DNA of 64,000 nt. Source: Inonotus obliquus. Taxonomy: Eukaryota > Basidiomycota > Agaricomycetes > Hymenochaetales > Hymenochaetaceae. This document shows positions 45,861 through 58,280 of this stretch, in pieces. Each line of letters begins with the position of its first letter. The stretch's first letter is position 1. Made by a program: the position numbers and the translations under genes. Below the pieces are notes generated by a model. That model made no database searches. It was not told where the DNA came from and was given only the letters and a program-made list of their open reading frames with translations. Location of the stretch: the NCBI GenBank assembly GCA_032164295.1, contig JAJHTX010000003.1:992001-1056000 (forward strand), written 5' to 3'.

Positions 45861-46567
45861 CAGATGAAGAAGTAGGGCCAAACTGGGAAGAGTTTCTAAA
45901 GCTACTGAAAGAGTCATTCCAAGACCCGAATAAACAAGCGACGGCACAAAATGAACTGGCCAACTGTCACATGGGAAAAAATGATACTGCAGAAACATTT
46001 TTCAGTAAATTCGACATTCTGAGGTGCACGGCAGGTTACGTCAAAAACCACGATGCTTACCTTATTCAGTTAATCAAAAATGCAGTACCAGAGGGTCTTG
46101 TACGACGAGTTTATCAGTCAGGAATGCTACCAACGGACTACGAAGGATGGAAAAAAGTTATCATCCAATTGGTCAAGCTGGAGAGATGCTGGAATGACCG
46201 AAAGAAAGTCCATGCACCATTTCAACCAATCTCCAAACCAGCAACTCACCCAGAGGCCCTCCCTCCTAAACCAGCACCACTGACGGACCAATGCAATGCA
46301 ACAGGCGTCACGTTTGGGGGAAGGGGGCAGCCCATGGAAATGGACCGAGCACGCTGCAAAGAACGTTGCTATTATTGTGGAGACCTTGGCCACATAAAAG
46401 CCAACTGTCCTAAGCGAGTAAAGCAGATTTGTGCATCCATCCGGCGGATGACAATGGATGAGAGACAGAATTGGGTAAACACCCTTAGCCATGTCAAAGA
46501 AGACGACGTGTCTGAAGAACAAGAGGTGTTTGACCAACAGGAGGATTTTGCGGTGTCCCAGCAGTGA
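45861..46567 (+). pseudogene. gag: G1 gag, C-terminal part with zinc knuckle
   Basis: Resumes the capsid frame (EEVGPNWEEFLKLLKESF, ELANCHMGKNDTAETFFSKF, MLPTDYEGWKK). It ends with one CCHC knuckle CYYCGDLGHIKANC and an acidic tail, stop at 46565-46567. Pol lies in the -1 frame and overlaps the stop region, as in many Ty3/gypsy elements that use -1 frameshifting; I did not identify a specific slippery site. Confidence 0.8.
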
Positions 46568-47664
46568 TCGCGGCACTGACTGGGGTAAGTTTGGGCTTGA
46601 TTTATTTAATGGGCACTTTTTCTCAAACGGGCACTTGTAGGATACAAAATAGCATAGAAAAACCACCCCAAAAACAATCAAAAACCCCAAAACCCAAAAA
46701 AACCTTATCTAGTGTAGATAGTGATGATGACTCAGATTATTGTAATGGCTGCGGACAGTATCGGATCTCAGACTTATGCCCCTGTGTAGAAGAATACTAT
46801 GGATCTGGTCTGGACCCTGAATGTAACAAAGTTTCTTTTAACCCTTCTTCTTATTCTCTTTCTTCTCTTTCTTCAAGCCGAAAGCCCAAACTGAAAACCG
46901 CGAAAAATGAATCCTGCCAGAAGGGTCCCACTCGATGCAGTAGAGATTCGTTACCTAAACCACATACTGCCCCTTGGGTAGTGAGGCGAATCAGAGAAGA
47001 CTCATTGAGCGAGGCCCAGACGGTCCTAAAGCTGTGGATGTGAAAACAGAGGCACAGTGAAATAATTGAAGGACTCGTGCAGAACCTTCAAAAACTAAGC
47101 CCTGTGGAAGCTGAAGCAGCAGTGCAGCAATTAGCTGCATCTAAACAATTTGTTCGAGACAGTCAGGGGCAGCAACTTACTGTCTCTGTAATGCTTCGAA
47201 CTATGGACAATGGAATCCAGGTTCAAACGTCAGCCCTATTAGACAGTGGTTGTACCGGCTCCTGCATAAGTCAAGCATTCATTAAGAAACATGGAATTGA
47301 GACACAAAAGACACCATTACCAGTTCCTGTTTACAATGCTGATGGAATACTGAACAAGTCAGGCACAATCACTAGTTTTGTCAGGATGTGTATGACTGTT
47401 AAAGACCATTTGGAGCTCATCGATTTTGCAGTCACTGATCTAGGCAAGACCAATGTCTTTATTAGATTTGAATGGTTAAAGTTACATAACCCCAGCATTG
47501 ACTGGCAGAATCAGTCGATCACTTTTGATCGCTGTCCTGAAAGCTGCAGGTATATCCATCACCAGAAAGACATTGATAAGGATGATGATGAAGAACTGTT
47601 GCCAACAGAGGAACTGGAAGAAACGGACAGGATATTCTTCACATGGTACCACGAAACTCGTTAG
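46564..47664 (+). pseudogene. pol: G1 linker and aspartic protease
   Basis: The frame runs through an acidic, Ser-rich linker. It then reaches LPKPHTAPWVVRRIREDSLS and the retropepsin motif ALLDSGCTGSCISQ, followed by VPVYNADGILNKSG and LKLHNPSIDW. In-frame stops occur at 47041 (TGA) and 47662 (TAG). The G3 protease (50525-51565, minus) is the closest relative in the window. Confidence 0.78.
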
Positions 47665-50524
47665 GTTGACTCTGTCACTATAAACTTGCCTTTTGTTAAA
47701 GAATTTGAAGACGTGTTCAGTGCAGAGAAATTTGATCAACTACCGGAACATCGCTCATGGGATCACGCTATTGAGCTCACACCAGGGTTCAAACGCACCG
47801 ATTGCAAGATCTACCCACTAACCCGAAATGAGCAACTAGCACTAGACGAGTTTCTTGAAGAAAACCTCTGTAATGGCCACATTTGCCCCTCGAAATCCCC
47901 AATGGCATCTCCCTTCTTCTTTATCAAGAACAAAGATGGGAAACTGAGACCTGTTCAAGATTATCGGAAGCTAAATGAAGCTACAGTCAAAAACAAATAC
48001 CTGCTTCCCCTGATACAGGAACTTATAGATGCTGCGTGCTATGCCAAACACTTTACCAAGCTTGATGTACGTTGTGGATACAACAACATACGCATTAAGG
48101 AGGGAGACAAATGGAAGGCTGCTTTCAGGACCAATAGAGGACTATTCGAACCTACGGTGATGTTCTTCGGACTTACGAACTTGCCTGCTACTTTCCAAGG
48201 ATTCATGAACGAGATCTTCTGAGAATTAGTTAACGAGAGAAACATTGTCATATACTTAGACAACATTCTCATATTTGCAGAAGACCAAGATCATCATAAT
48301 GCCTTGGTGCGGAAGGTCCTTCAGGTACTAAGACAACACAAACTCTATCTGTGATATGAGAAGTGTTCATTTGCTCAACCAACCATAGAGTACCTGGGAC
48401 ACATTATTGGAAATGGTGAAGTATGCATGGATCCTCGCAAAGTAGCTGTGGTGCAAGAATGACTGATACCAATAAACAAAAAGGAATTACAACAGTTCAT
48501 CGGCTTTGTCAACTACTACTGCAGGTTCATCAAAGGCTTCAGTGGAATAGCAAAGCCACTGCACATCCTCACAGGCAACACAGATTGGAAATGGAGTGAA
48601 GAGGAACAGAAAGCTTTTGACCAACTGAGACAAGCCATTATGGAGGAACCAGTATTAGCAGTTCCTACTGATGAAGGCCAATTTCGTGTTGAAGCAGACT
48701 CATCCAACTTCGCAAACAGAGCGGTACTTTCTCAACTAATTGACGGAAAATGGCGGCCTATTGCATATCGATCTCAAGCGTTATCCTCAACAGAACACAA
48801 CTATGAGATCTATAACTGAGAGTTGCTGGCAATCATGGAGGCACTTCGAGAATGGCGCCAATATCTTCTGGGAGCTCGACACACCTTTGAAGTCTGGACA
48901 GATCATCTTAACCTCCAGTACTTCAAAAAGCCCCATAAGCTCAATTATTGTCAAGTCCGCTGGCTTACCAAACTTGCAGAATACGACTTCGTCCTCATCC
49001 ACAAACCAGGTCGCAAAATGACAAAAGCAGACCTCCTCTCGAGACGAGCAGGACATGAGAGGGGGGAGAACGACAATGCTGACCTCATTTTGTTAAAACC
49101 TGAGTGGTTTGTTAATGAACTAGAAACAGCCATCAGTATGGATGATATTGAATTGTTGCAGAGGATCAAGCGTGCCAGCAGAAATCGAGACCGTTGAGTA
49201 GAGAAAGCACTGCAGAATGAAGAGAAGGACTGGACTGAGGATGAGACGGGCATAGTAACATGGCAGGATCACATCTACATTCCCAGAGACAGACAGTTGC
49301 ATGAAGACATTATACGCCAGCATCACGATTCTCCACTAGCAGGACATCCAGGGAGATACAAAACCTAGGAATTAATCACACGAAACTACTGGTGGCCAGG
49401 AATCCAACGTGATGTTCGAGAATATGTAACAGGATGCGACATCTGTCAAAGGATGAAACCTCGTCGAGTCAAACCGGCAGCACCACTGGTACCAAACGAA
49501 ATACCAACGGAACCATGGAAGGTGATCTCCATAGATCTGATTGGAGAATTGCCCGAATCACAAGAATACAATGCCATCTGTGTAATTGTCGATTGTTTCA
49601 GCAAACAAGTTCATGCCATACCAACGACGACAGTACTAACTTCAGAAGGCATTGCTCGAACACTGTGCGATCATGTATTCAAACTCCATGGTATTCCAGA
49701 AAAGGTTATCAGTGACCGGGGCCCTCAGTTTGTATCCAGCTTCATGAAGAACCTCTACAAACTCCTAGGAATCACAGGCAACCTGTCCATGGCTTATCAC
49801 CCTCAGACAGATGGACAGACGGAGAGGATTAACCAAGAAATTGAACAATATCTCCGCATCTTTGTCAACTATCGACAGACGGACTGGGCAGATTGGCTAG
49901 CCTTGGCCAAATTCAGTTACAATAACTGAGAACAATCGTCTACGGGCATGTCACCATTCTTCGTTAATCATGGCAGACACCCCAACAAAAGTACACATCC
50001 CAGATGAGAAGTAACAAACGAATCAGCGGACCAATTTGTAAAGAGAATGGAGCAGATAAGGACAGAAACAGAGGCGGTGTTAAAAAAGGCAGCAGCTACC
50101 ATGAAGAGGTTCTATGACCGAAGCAAGGGACAGTCCATTGAGTATCAACCAGGAGATCAAGTTATGCTCGAAAACACCAACCTAACCCCTCTATGTCCTA
50201 TGAAGAAGTTGTTCGAAAAACGCTATGGACCCTTCAAAGTAATCAAGAAGGTTGAAGCCTCAGCCTATGAACTACAAATACCTCGGACTTGGAAAGGACG
50301 AATACACCCTGTCTTCAATGAAGTGTTACTTTCGCCTTACCATAAACCAAAGTATTCCGGGCAGCAACAAGAACCGCTGCCTCTGCCCAAGATAGTTGAA
50401 GGAACTACCGAATATGAAGTGGAGAAGGTAGTCGACGTCAAGGTATAACGGGATAAGTGGAAGTTCTTAGTACATTGGAAAGGTTACCCAGCAGAGCAAC
50501 ACACTTGGGAACCAGTCGAGAACC
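47665..50524 (+). pseudogene. pol: G1 reverse transcriptase, RNase H, integrase and chromodomain
   Basis: One continuous frame, broken only by stops (48220, 48352, 48460, 48817, 49195, 49366, 49927, 50005, 50446). RT: PSKSPMASPFFFI, RPVQDYRKLN, FTKLDVRCGYNNIRI, MFFGLTNLPATFQ, and YLDN where family members have Y-x-DD. RNase H: EWRQYLLGARHTFEVWTDH. Integrase: H-H-C-C region (QHHDSPLAGHPG ... GCDICQRMK), core IDLIGELP, FSKQVHAIP and DRGPQFVS, and YHPQTDGQTERINQEIE. Chromodomain: KWKFLVHWKGYPAEQHTWEPVENH. This is a chromovirus-type Ty3/gypsy pol. It ends abruptly at about 50524 without a 3' LTR. Confidence 0.85.
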
Positions 50525-51565
50525 ATCGTTTTCATCCCTCCACTGTTCCCACTCCTCTTCCTCTTCGTCTGGTTCATCTTCCACATTGCCAACCTTGGGT
50601 ACATATCCACAGTCTTCAGGACAGCGGGTGAATGCAATCTCCCCTGTAGTCCAGTCTATACTGGGATTGTGATGATGTAGCCATTCATGTCCTATGAAGA
50701 GGTGTGTGTCTCCTAGCTCTGTAACTGCCAACTCTATTACTTCTGAGTGGTCTTGCACTGTCATTTGAAGTTTCACACATTCAGTTACTGCTCCATTAGC
50801 ATTCGATGTCCCATCTGCATTATAAACAGGGAGTGAAATGGGCAGTTTCTTTGTGGGGATGTTGTTGGCTTCTACGATTGTTTGACTAATGCAAGATCCT
50901 GTGCAGCCGCTGTCCAGTAATGCTGCAACCTTCCATTTCCACAGATTATCTAAGCGCTGTAGTGTGACTGGTAACGTGAGTTGTGACATTCCAATTTTGC
51001 ATACAAAGCGCTTGGGCCCCTTTAAACTTCTTACGGCAGCAAGAGCTTCTTCTTTCGACAGCTTATTGATAGAGGTGATCAGCTCTTCTGTAACTTCAGT
51101 GCGCCGTCCAGAAGGGGTCCATCCTTGCAATACTGACAAGGTGTGGTTGAGTTTGTCTTCTTTTAAACACTTTACTACCCATGCCACGGTATGAGGAATT
51201 GGAAGGTCTCGGAGACTCTTCTTTGGATGGGTTTTCTTGTGTGTGGATTTTTTGTTCTCCTCTGGCACCGAGAAGTGAGAAAAAAGAGAAGGAGTTGAAG
51301 AAATATAATCAAGAGAAACAGTTGCGTTCGAATGTGGTTTTTCTTTATAAATATCTTTATTAGAAGAAAGATCGAAAGAGAAATTATAGGAGTATTCTAC
51401 AAGAGGATGTTTTTCTAATTCTACTTTTGCGATTTTTTGTGGGTTTTGTAGGGGTTTTTCATATAAGTTACATGGATCGACTACCAGGTCATCGCATTCA
51501 AAAGAGTCCATATAAAAGGTGCCAGATTCGAAGTATTCTTCATCCCCAGCGCATACCACATTCAT
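50525..51565 (-). pseudogene. pol: G3 linker and aspartic protease
   Basis: On the minus strand: LPIPHTVAWVVKCLKEDKLN, protease motif ALLDSGCTGSCISQ, LPVYNADGTSN, VTELGDTHLFIGHEWL and a terminal acidic tract (EDEPDEEEEEWEQW). RT and integrase are absent: the sequence ends at about 50525 against the G1 chromodomain in opposite orientation. G3 is therefore truncated at its 3' end. Confidence 0.75.
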
Positions 51566-52804
51566 GCCTGAGGGGTAATAAAATCCTGTTCTTCGGCCGG
51601 TTCTTCTTTGGCCATTTCCCCAGTGCTACTTCCAGTTCTTCTTCGGCTGTTTCCTTGGCCTGACGTATGCGGTCGCACTCTGTTGCCCACTCCTCAAATT
51701 CTGTAGGTTCTATCTTCTGAAAGATCTCCTGTATCTTTACTGCTTGATTTGGACAGAACCTTGCTATATGTCCTTGTTGATGACAGAAGTAACAGCCGTT
51801 ACTGCAGTTTGCCCAATCCATTACGATTTCCATGAGTTGACCGCTGCCTCTATATGTAACTCCTGTTGCATCTCGTCTCGCTGCTGCTGGTGGAGGTGGG
51901 CCTGGAGGAGGACAATATGGAGGAGCCGGTGGTGCAGGGTTTGTGCGATGCTGAGGTTGAGGACAATGAAGAAGGGCTCTAGGGATGTCACTTTGTCAGC
52001 CATGTTGTAGCATATTTGGTGTTCCGTATTGTCAGCTTGAGAGATCGCATTTTTCCAGTCTTCATACGTAGTAGGGAACATGCAAGCTGTGGTTTAATAT
52101 ACTTCTGGAAGGACACCTTGTTGCAGGAGATGGATTACTATACTATCATGAGCATTCCCAGCTAGACCTGCATCGGTACGGAGCATTTCAAAGCGAGAGA
52201 AGAAGTTTCGGGCTACTTCATCTTTCTTCTGACGACAGGCTTGTAACTGCTCCCAGGCTTTCTTTGATTTGTTCTGGTCTTTGAAGGTAGCATTGAGTAG
52301 TGCCAGGAACTGTGCAAAGGTTTCCCCTATTGCTATTAGTCCAGCTGGGGTTGTTCACTGCGCTATGAAGCTCCTTGCCCAGGTAGCTGCTTCTCCACCT
52401 TTCATATACAATAGGATGAAGAAGATCTTGCTCTCATCGTTTGGAAATTTTCCTCACTCTCCTTGCATGTACACCACGCAGGAATGACGAAAGTCTTCAT
52501 ATTCGCTTACTAGCCCTGAGAACTCTATGGGTCTAGCAAGGGTCAACTTGGTGGACGTAGCTGGCTGGTGTGGAGCCTGAGGCTGTGGCATTACGTGTGC
52601 TACTCCCATTGCCACTGCCTGCAAACTTGCTTGGATGACAGTCAAGATGGCATTCCATTGATCAGGAGTGAATCTACCAGAGGGAGGTGGCGTTGGTGGT
52701 CGTGGTGGTGGTGGCAGTTGTTGAGGCGGTGGAGGATTGGGAGGTCCCGGTGGTGGTGGTGCAAGTGCAGCAAATGCAGGAATGGGCGATGCTGGTCGTG
52801 ACAT
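51540..52804 (-). pseudogene. gag: G3 gag, several breaks
   Basis: N-terminal Pro-rich region (PPPGPPNPPPPQQLPPPPRP), capsid stretches LTLARPIEFSGLVSEYEDFR and LYMKGGEAATWARSF, FFSRFEMLR and FPTTYEDWKN, then the zinc knuckle CYFCHQQGHIARFC near 51780. Stops and frame changes occur, for example around 52455, 52350, 52085 and 51840. Confidence 0.7.
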
Positions 52805-53051
52805 TTCTTCGTCAGTGGACCACTCTTCGTCTGAGGAGTTGGTGGTAAGGGTTTTTCAATGTAAGGAGACAAGCGAGGTGGAGTATGATCTAGACCGTCT
52901 AAAACCAGCAATACGTGTAACTGGAAGTAGAGTGTCGGTGCATGGGCATTTTCGGGGTTGGTCGGGTGATGCATTTTGTTTCCTTCTATAGATGAGCCTT
53001 CGTTTGTACCTCCTTCGCCTGCTTGTGTATGATGTAAGCTTGGCCAGTTCT

Positions 53052-53294
53052 TTAATCTTCCTGTGTTAGATCGATAATGGGAGGGTACGGAGGAGGAGGT
53101 CGGACTGGAACGGGTTTCGAAGTTGCTCGGCGGCGAAAGTGACATGGTGCGAGTTCTTCCGAGATGGCAATGACAATTCGAAAGATCCACACATAAGCTA
53201 CAACCGTTAACACCCAACTAATCCACACGTGGTCTGTTTCCCAGTTCCACACACACCTTTCGTGAGCCCAGAGAGTAATCTTCAGCACCAGTTT
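53052..53294 (-). CDS. Small ORF, membrane helix plus IDLT motif (G3 copy)
   Basis: Uninterrupted frame after a TAA, with no ATG: LVLKITLWAHERC, a hydrophobic helix VLTVVAYVWIFRIVIAI, RRRATSKPVPVRPPPPYPP and IIDLTQED before the stop. It matches the G1 and G5 frames in order and spacing. Here it lies between the leader and gag, not in the LTR. The intact frame in this copy argues that it is coding. A missing ATG suggests splicing or a non-AUG start. Confidence 0.55.
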   Translation of the reverse strand, partial: KLVLKITLWAHERCVWNWETDHVWISWVLTVVAYVWIFRIVIAISEELAPCHFRRRATSKPVPVRPPPPYPPIIDLTQED

Positions 53295-53423
53295 GGCTTA
53301 CAGGTGACGGACATTGGCGACTACCAGACTGCAGATTAACACTACCTGTCGCTAAGGGACCAGACAGAGCACACTTAGAGTGTCAACGATTCGCCCAGAT
53401 TTCCGCAAGACACTGCTGGTCTG

Positions 53424-55692
53424 TGTTAGGACGGATGAGGTGGCGGTGCACACTCGAGGCCTGTTCTCACGAAGGTCGTCTGGTGACAACCTCTACTGCG
53501 TCTTGGGGAGAGTACACAGTCGTCGGCGATGAATGTGCGAGAACGCGGCCGGTATCAGAAATACCAGACGAGGGGGGTACGATTTAGATGCGTTGGGAGG
53601 GCCGGTACATGGCGGTACTAAGTCGTACAGTCACAGACAAGTCGTCAAGAGAGAATAGTTGGGCCTGGCTGGATTGATGAGTACAGGAGACTATAGGTGA
53701 CCGCTCAAGAGGAGAGGTATCAGGAGACGATCAATACCGGGACAAATCCGTCGATACCGAGTCGTCTGGTGTCCGGTATTACGGTAGAGAGAACGAAGCA
53801 GTAGAGGAGGCGAGCTGAGGAAGTGTTTCTGATGGGACTGGTCGTGAGACGAGAGACGAGGGCGACGAAGACGAGAACGACGACTACCGGTATCGATACC
53901 GGTGACTACAAGACGAGACGAACGAACGGGGACTTGAACGAGATGAGCAAAACCCGGACCTTCACTCTGGAAGTTCCTCTCAGATTAGCTGGTTTGCTAC
54001 AGTAGAACATGCAGGCTATAAATACCATAATACCGTAGCCATTCAAGATACCAAATGGGGGGTTTTTACAAGTCAAATCGTACCGTAATCCGGTACAAGA
54101 AATGGAACATAAAGTCGAATTGAATGTAAAATTACAATCAGGGGAAACATAAGACGATGAATGAATAAGAAGTTTTATCAGGGGGTAGCTAAGAATAGGG
54201 TGGGATGAGACAAGAACCCAATGAAAACTCACAACGAGTGATACCGAGGTAGGGCGGCGATACCGACGTCGACCAGCGCTAAATTAAGGATGTGTCTCAA
54301 GCTACCGCATGGGCGCTCCTGGCGATGTCCCTGTCGTAGAAGAAGCACGTCATCCTGATTTACCTTTGTTCCGGTATCATGATCCGTGCGGCGTCAGTCT
54401 GGGCGTCTACCGGTCGATCGGACGGCGTGCTCCGATGTTGACGTGTCGGTACAACCCAACCTTGGCAATGGGGTACTCTACCGTTCGGTACCAATCAGTA
54501 CCCTGGGATCGTCCCTGAGCATCGCTCTAGCCCCTCGATATCGACCGGTACGCGTCGCCTGACTCGACTGGGCATTGCTTGGCTTCCCCTCCGAGTCGGA
54601 TCGATGGCCTCCTCCGAGATCGAAGCAGCGTACGGCGGACTTGATTCATTTCCCAACCTTCCTCTCGACGTAGATCTCCGATGGCGTGGTCTCGACCTAG
54701 CATACGTAACGAACTCCGGTACTGGAGCGGACCATCGGTATCAACACCGGTATCGTCGGTATCGATGCATGGCGGTTCGGAAGGGCATACTTCGACCATG
54801 ATCCAACTCTTCGCAGCAACGTATGGCAGACCGATTGCAGCTTTGTGAGCCTTTTCCTCTGGTATGGGCTGTCGAGGGCGTAGTATCGACTAGACGTGGA
54901 GTATTAAGCGTCGGTATCAGGATGGGTGGACGGTACGGTATCGGTATCATCGGTATCGAAGTCTGGTGGTTCGGTACTATGATGGAAGACGGGCGTAGGG
55001 ATTGGTGATTCGGTATTGGCGCAGAAGTGGACCAGTTCTCAATCGTTCTTAGCCTTGTTGAATCGCAGAAGCCTCGTACTTTGTTGGAACCGCAGGCGTA
55101 GATAGGACGGCAGAAGTACCGTGGTCCGAAGAGAAGTAAGAAGTGGTAGAATCGCAGAAGTATTGTTAATTGGAAGAAGCGGTAGAATCGCAGAATTAAG
55201 CCCATATCGATCGTAGCCTCCAGTATTACTCTTTAGCGACATACGTCCAAGGTGATGAGTCTTGAGTAATGCACACGTCTAGGAACAGTATATAACTAAG
55301 ATGTCGTGGTGGTAAGTAGATTGAATAAACTAAGTAAGTACAAGAGAGGAATACCTAAGACGTCGTGGTGGTAAGTAGAAGAGTCGAGTGGAGAAGACGA
55401 GATAAGATCTATCTACTTATATACACCTGGATTGTGGGAAGATATTACTCTAAGAAGGTGCTGTGCAGCAGCATAATAATATAACCAAACAATCAATGGG
55501 GCCCGACAAGTCAGCAAGAATGAGTAAGGGTGAGTAAGCGTCATCGGGGTTGGGGCGGAATTAGTAATGCGGTATTAGTAATGTATCGGGATGGGGCGGA
55601 GGGAGTCATAAGGTATTAGTAATGAAAGGAAATTAGTAATATAAGGGAATATGAAATAAGAAAAGACGAAAATAAGGAAAAGCATTTTTACA
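53424..55692 (-). mobile_element. LTR E2, probable 5' LTR of G3, split by B2
   Basis: On the minus strand it starts TGTAAAAATGCTTTTCC at 55692 and ends CGTCCTAACA at 53424. Without the inserted B2 it is about 559 bp, close to E1 (549 bp). It shares GTGTATATAAGTAGATAG and TCGGGCCCCATTG with E1 and E3. The G3 leader follows directly (CAGACCAGCAGTG). Confidence 0.7.
53531..55235 (+). mobile_element. Unclassified element B2 (1705 bp, non-coding)
   Basis: Almost identical to B1 (39271-40989), with the same ends and the same 18-bp palindrome (53886-53903). Flanks are GCGAT (53526-53530) and GCGAC (55236-55240), a 5-bp duplication with one changed base. A 15-bp stretch present in B1 near 40530 is missing here. 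Confidence 0.82.
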
Positions 55693-55695
55693 GTC

Positions 55696-56302
55696 TGTTG
55701 GATCTCATGATCCCCATCAGGCAGCGCTACTGAGTGAGGCATTTTGTCAACCGGCGAACAAGGCCAGGGGCAACACTTCACAGTAAGATAGGAAAGGCTA
55801 GGTAGACGTTGGTAACTACTATGCAAAGTCTTAACAGTGACAGCAGAGGTGGCAGGGGTAGGAGTCCGTCGTTCAACGATACGACACGAGGCAAAGTAAA
55901 GATAAAGGTAATGACGAGTAAAGGGATAGAACAACAAGAATAGCTTTGACCTTATATCAGCGACAGCTAACAGCACTGGTTTACTGCTGGGCTATGCCTT
56001 TACTCAGTCGCAGCAAAGAGAGTAGTAAAGAGAATAGATTGGGCTGCTGCTAACCGGAGGTTAGATCAGGTCAAAGCTATGGTACAGGGAAGTACTACGA
56101 GCTACTTATATACCCTACAGTGTGGCTGTGCAACAGCTACTATTACTAAGCTAGTATTCTAGAAGGTTCTGGATCAGGTGACTAATTACTAAGAGATGAT
56201 GACAAATAAGGAGTGCATGTGATTAGAAGATCAGGTGATGGGAAAATAAGGGAAAGGAAAAGAAAAGAAAAGAAAATGAAAATTAAATATGAGTTCATGA
56301 CA
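55696..56302 (-). mobile_element. LTR F (607 bp)
   Basis: On the minus strand it starts TGTCATGAACTC at 56302 and ends GATCCAACA at 55696, the same termini as the G1 LTR, with a GGGTATATAAG box near 56108. It is joined to the G2 RNase H remnant on one side and, after three bases, to E2 on the other. Its 3' part keeps an open frame (TPTPATSAV, PWPCSPVD, LPDGDHEIQQT) that also follows the IDLT motif in G1. Confidence 0.6.
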
Positions 56303-58280
56303 AGGTCATATTGTGACAGTAGTAAGTGCCATGCACTTTGTCATAGTGTGAGTCGGCGCGGTTCTCTGTAATATGTGAGGTTCTTGTGGTCACACCATAA
56401 AGTGACTGGGTGTGGTGATCCAAGTAGATAGTGTCACCATGTGTTAAGTGCCCATATAATTGCCAGAAGTTCCCTGTCATAAATCTGATAGCGCTGTTCG
56501 GTTGGTGAAAAGGTTTTTGAAATGAATCTGCAGGGTTTTAGGTCTTCATTTTTATCATATTGACGCAGTACTGCTCCAGATGCTACTTTCGATGTGTCTG
56601 TTTCCAGTATAAATGGTTTGGTCTTGTCTGGCATAAGCAGGATCGGTTCATGTAAAAATGCTTCCTTGAGTATTTTGAAAGCTTGATCGCATTCAGGTGT
56701 CCATTGCCAGGGTTTGGTAGATTGTTTGACTGCATCCAATGGTCGAGCAATGTCTGCATAGTGGTTGATGAATCATCGGTAGAAGTTGGCAAATCCTAGG
56801 AAACATTATACATCCTTGGCTTTTGTGGGAATGGGCCAGTCCCTAATTCCAGCCACTTTGGCAGGGTCCATCTGCATATGGTCGCTTGAAATGATGAGTC
56901 CAAGGTATTCGACTGTTCCTTGAGCAAATGTGCATTTCTCCGGTTTGAGGTAAAGATCATTATCCATCAGTTTCCGCAATATCCTTGTTGTTTTGTCTTG
57001 TAGTTCCTTCAGTGTTTCTGCATAAATCAGGATGTCGTCCATGTAGATAACAATTTTGTTCTTGTTTAATTCGTCCCTAAAGATTTCATCCATAAATGCC
57101 TGGAATGTTGCTGGAGAATTGCATAAGCCAAAGAACATGACTGTCAGTTCGAATAATCCCCTGTTTGTTTTGAATGCTGCTTTCCATTGGTCTCCATCCT
57201 TGATCCGTATGTTGTTATATCCCCATCGCACGTCCAGTTTGGTGAAGTATTTTGCCCCCTTCAATTTGTCCAGAAGGTCACTGATCAGTGGTAAGGGGTA
57301 TGCATTTTTTACCATTCCTTCATTTAACATGCGGTAGTCTTGGCATGGTCGCAGGGAGGAGTCCTTTTTTGCTACAAAGAAGAATGAGGATGCTTGGGGA
57401 GATTTTGATGGGCGTATATATCCTTTGCGGAGGTTTTCTTCAAGAAATTTATCGAGCGCCAATTGTTCCTTGGGTGCTAGTGGATAGACCTTGCAGTCTC
57501 GAGATATGAAGTCCTTCTTCAATTCAATTGCATGGTCGCATGCTCGGGATGGAGGGAACTGTTCAGAGGATTTCTTGTCAAATACCGTTAGAAATTGATA
57601 GTATTCATGTGGTATTATCTCCTCCAATGTCCTGTTTCTAGAGCCTTTTGGTGCCTGCTCTTGGGCCAACCTAGTTGCCACTGTGGTTCTGTTGAGGTGG
57701 CATTCGGGTTCTTCTTTGACATATGCTCGTAGAGTCCATGGTACGGTAACAGGAGAGTTGTCCAAGTCTACAATCTTTTCTTTGGTTGCTTGGTGAATAG
57801 TGAGTGTCTTGCTAGACCAATCAATCTGAGGGTTAATCTTCCTAAGCCAGGGTAGTCCCAGAATAACAGGGGTTTTCCCTATGTCTGCGATGAGAAGTTG
57901 TTCCATTCGAGTGTCTCCAATAACAATTCATTGTAATGCATATTTCGAGATAAGTCCAGATTTGTTTATAGTGTGATCTGCATTTCGAGCAGTGATCGGA
58001 TGTGCCAAAGGAAATTCTTTGAGTCCATGAAGAGTGGTTATGTTTTTGTTAAGAAATACCCCTTCTGCTCCTGAGTTTACGAGTGCTTTGGTTTCAACAG
58101 TTTTCCCTCCCCAGCAGAGCTTTATAGGAATGATGAACGACTCTGTATTCGGTTTAGATATTACAACTGGGAAGATTTATACTTTAGGCGGTGATAGCGT
58201 CGACCTATTCTGCCTGATTAAAAACCCTCATCTGCCAGGAAGTTGAAAACTGTGTCCCTTTCTTCAGATGTCATGGATTT
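56303..58280 (-). pseudogene. pol: G2 protease, reverse transcriptase and RNase H
   Basis: Protease region near 58080 reads ALVNSGAEG, where DSGA is expected, so the catalytic Asp is lost. [16 protein letters not shown] follows. [48 protein letters not shown] and an intact YMDD. RNase H: WQWTPECDQAFKILKEAF, FILETDTS and YDRELLAIIWALNTW. Stops include TGA near 57930, TAA near 56803 and TGA near 56776. The RNase H remnant reaches 56303 ([15 protein letters not shown] region in shifted frames) and is cut by LTR F. No integrase remains. Confidence 0.78.

Noticed and set aside
39271..55235. B1 and B2 as LTRs of one large element
   Set aside because: B1 lies in the hAT gene with its own GCGAT pair and B2 in LTR E2 with a separate pair, so they are independent insertions.
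55575..55976. Long frame running from LTR F into E2
   Set aside because: It crosses the junction of two LTRs, so the full frame cannot be one gene. Only its part within LTR F is noted.
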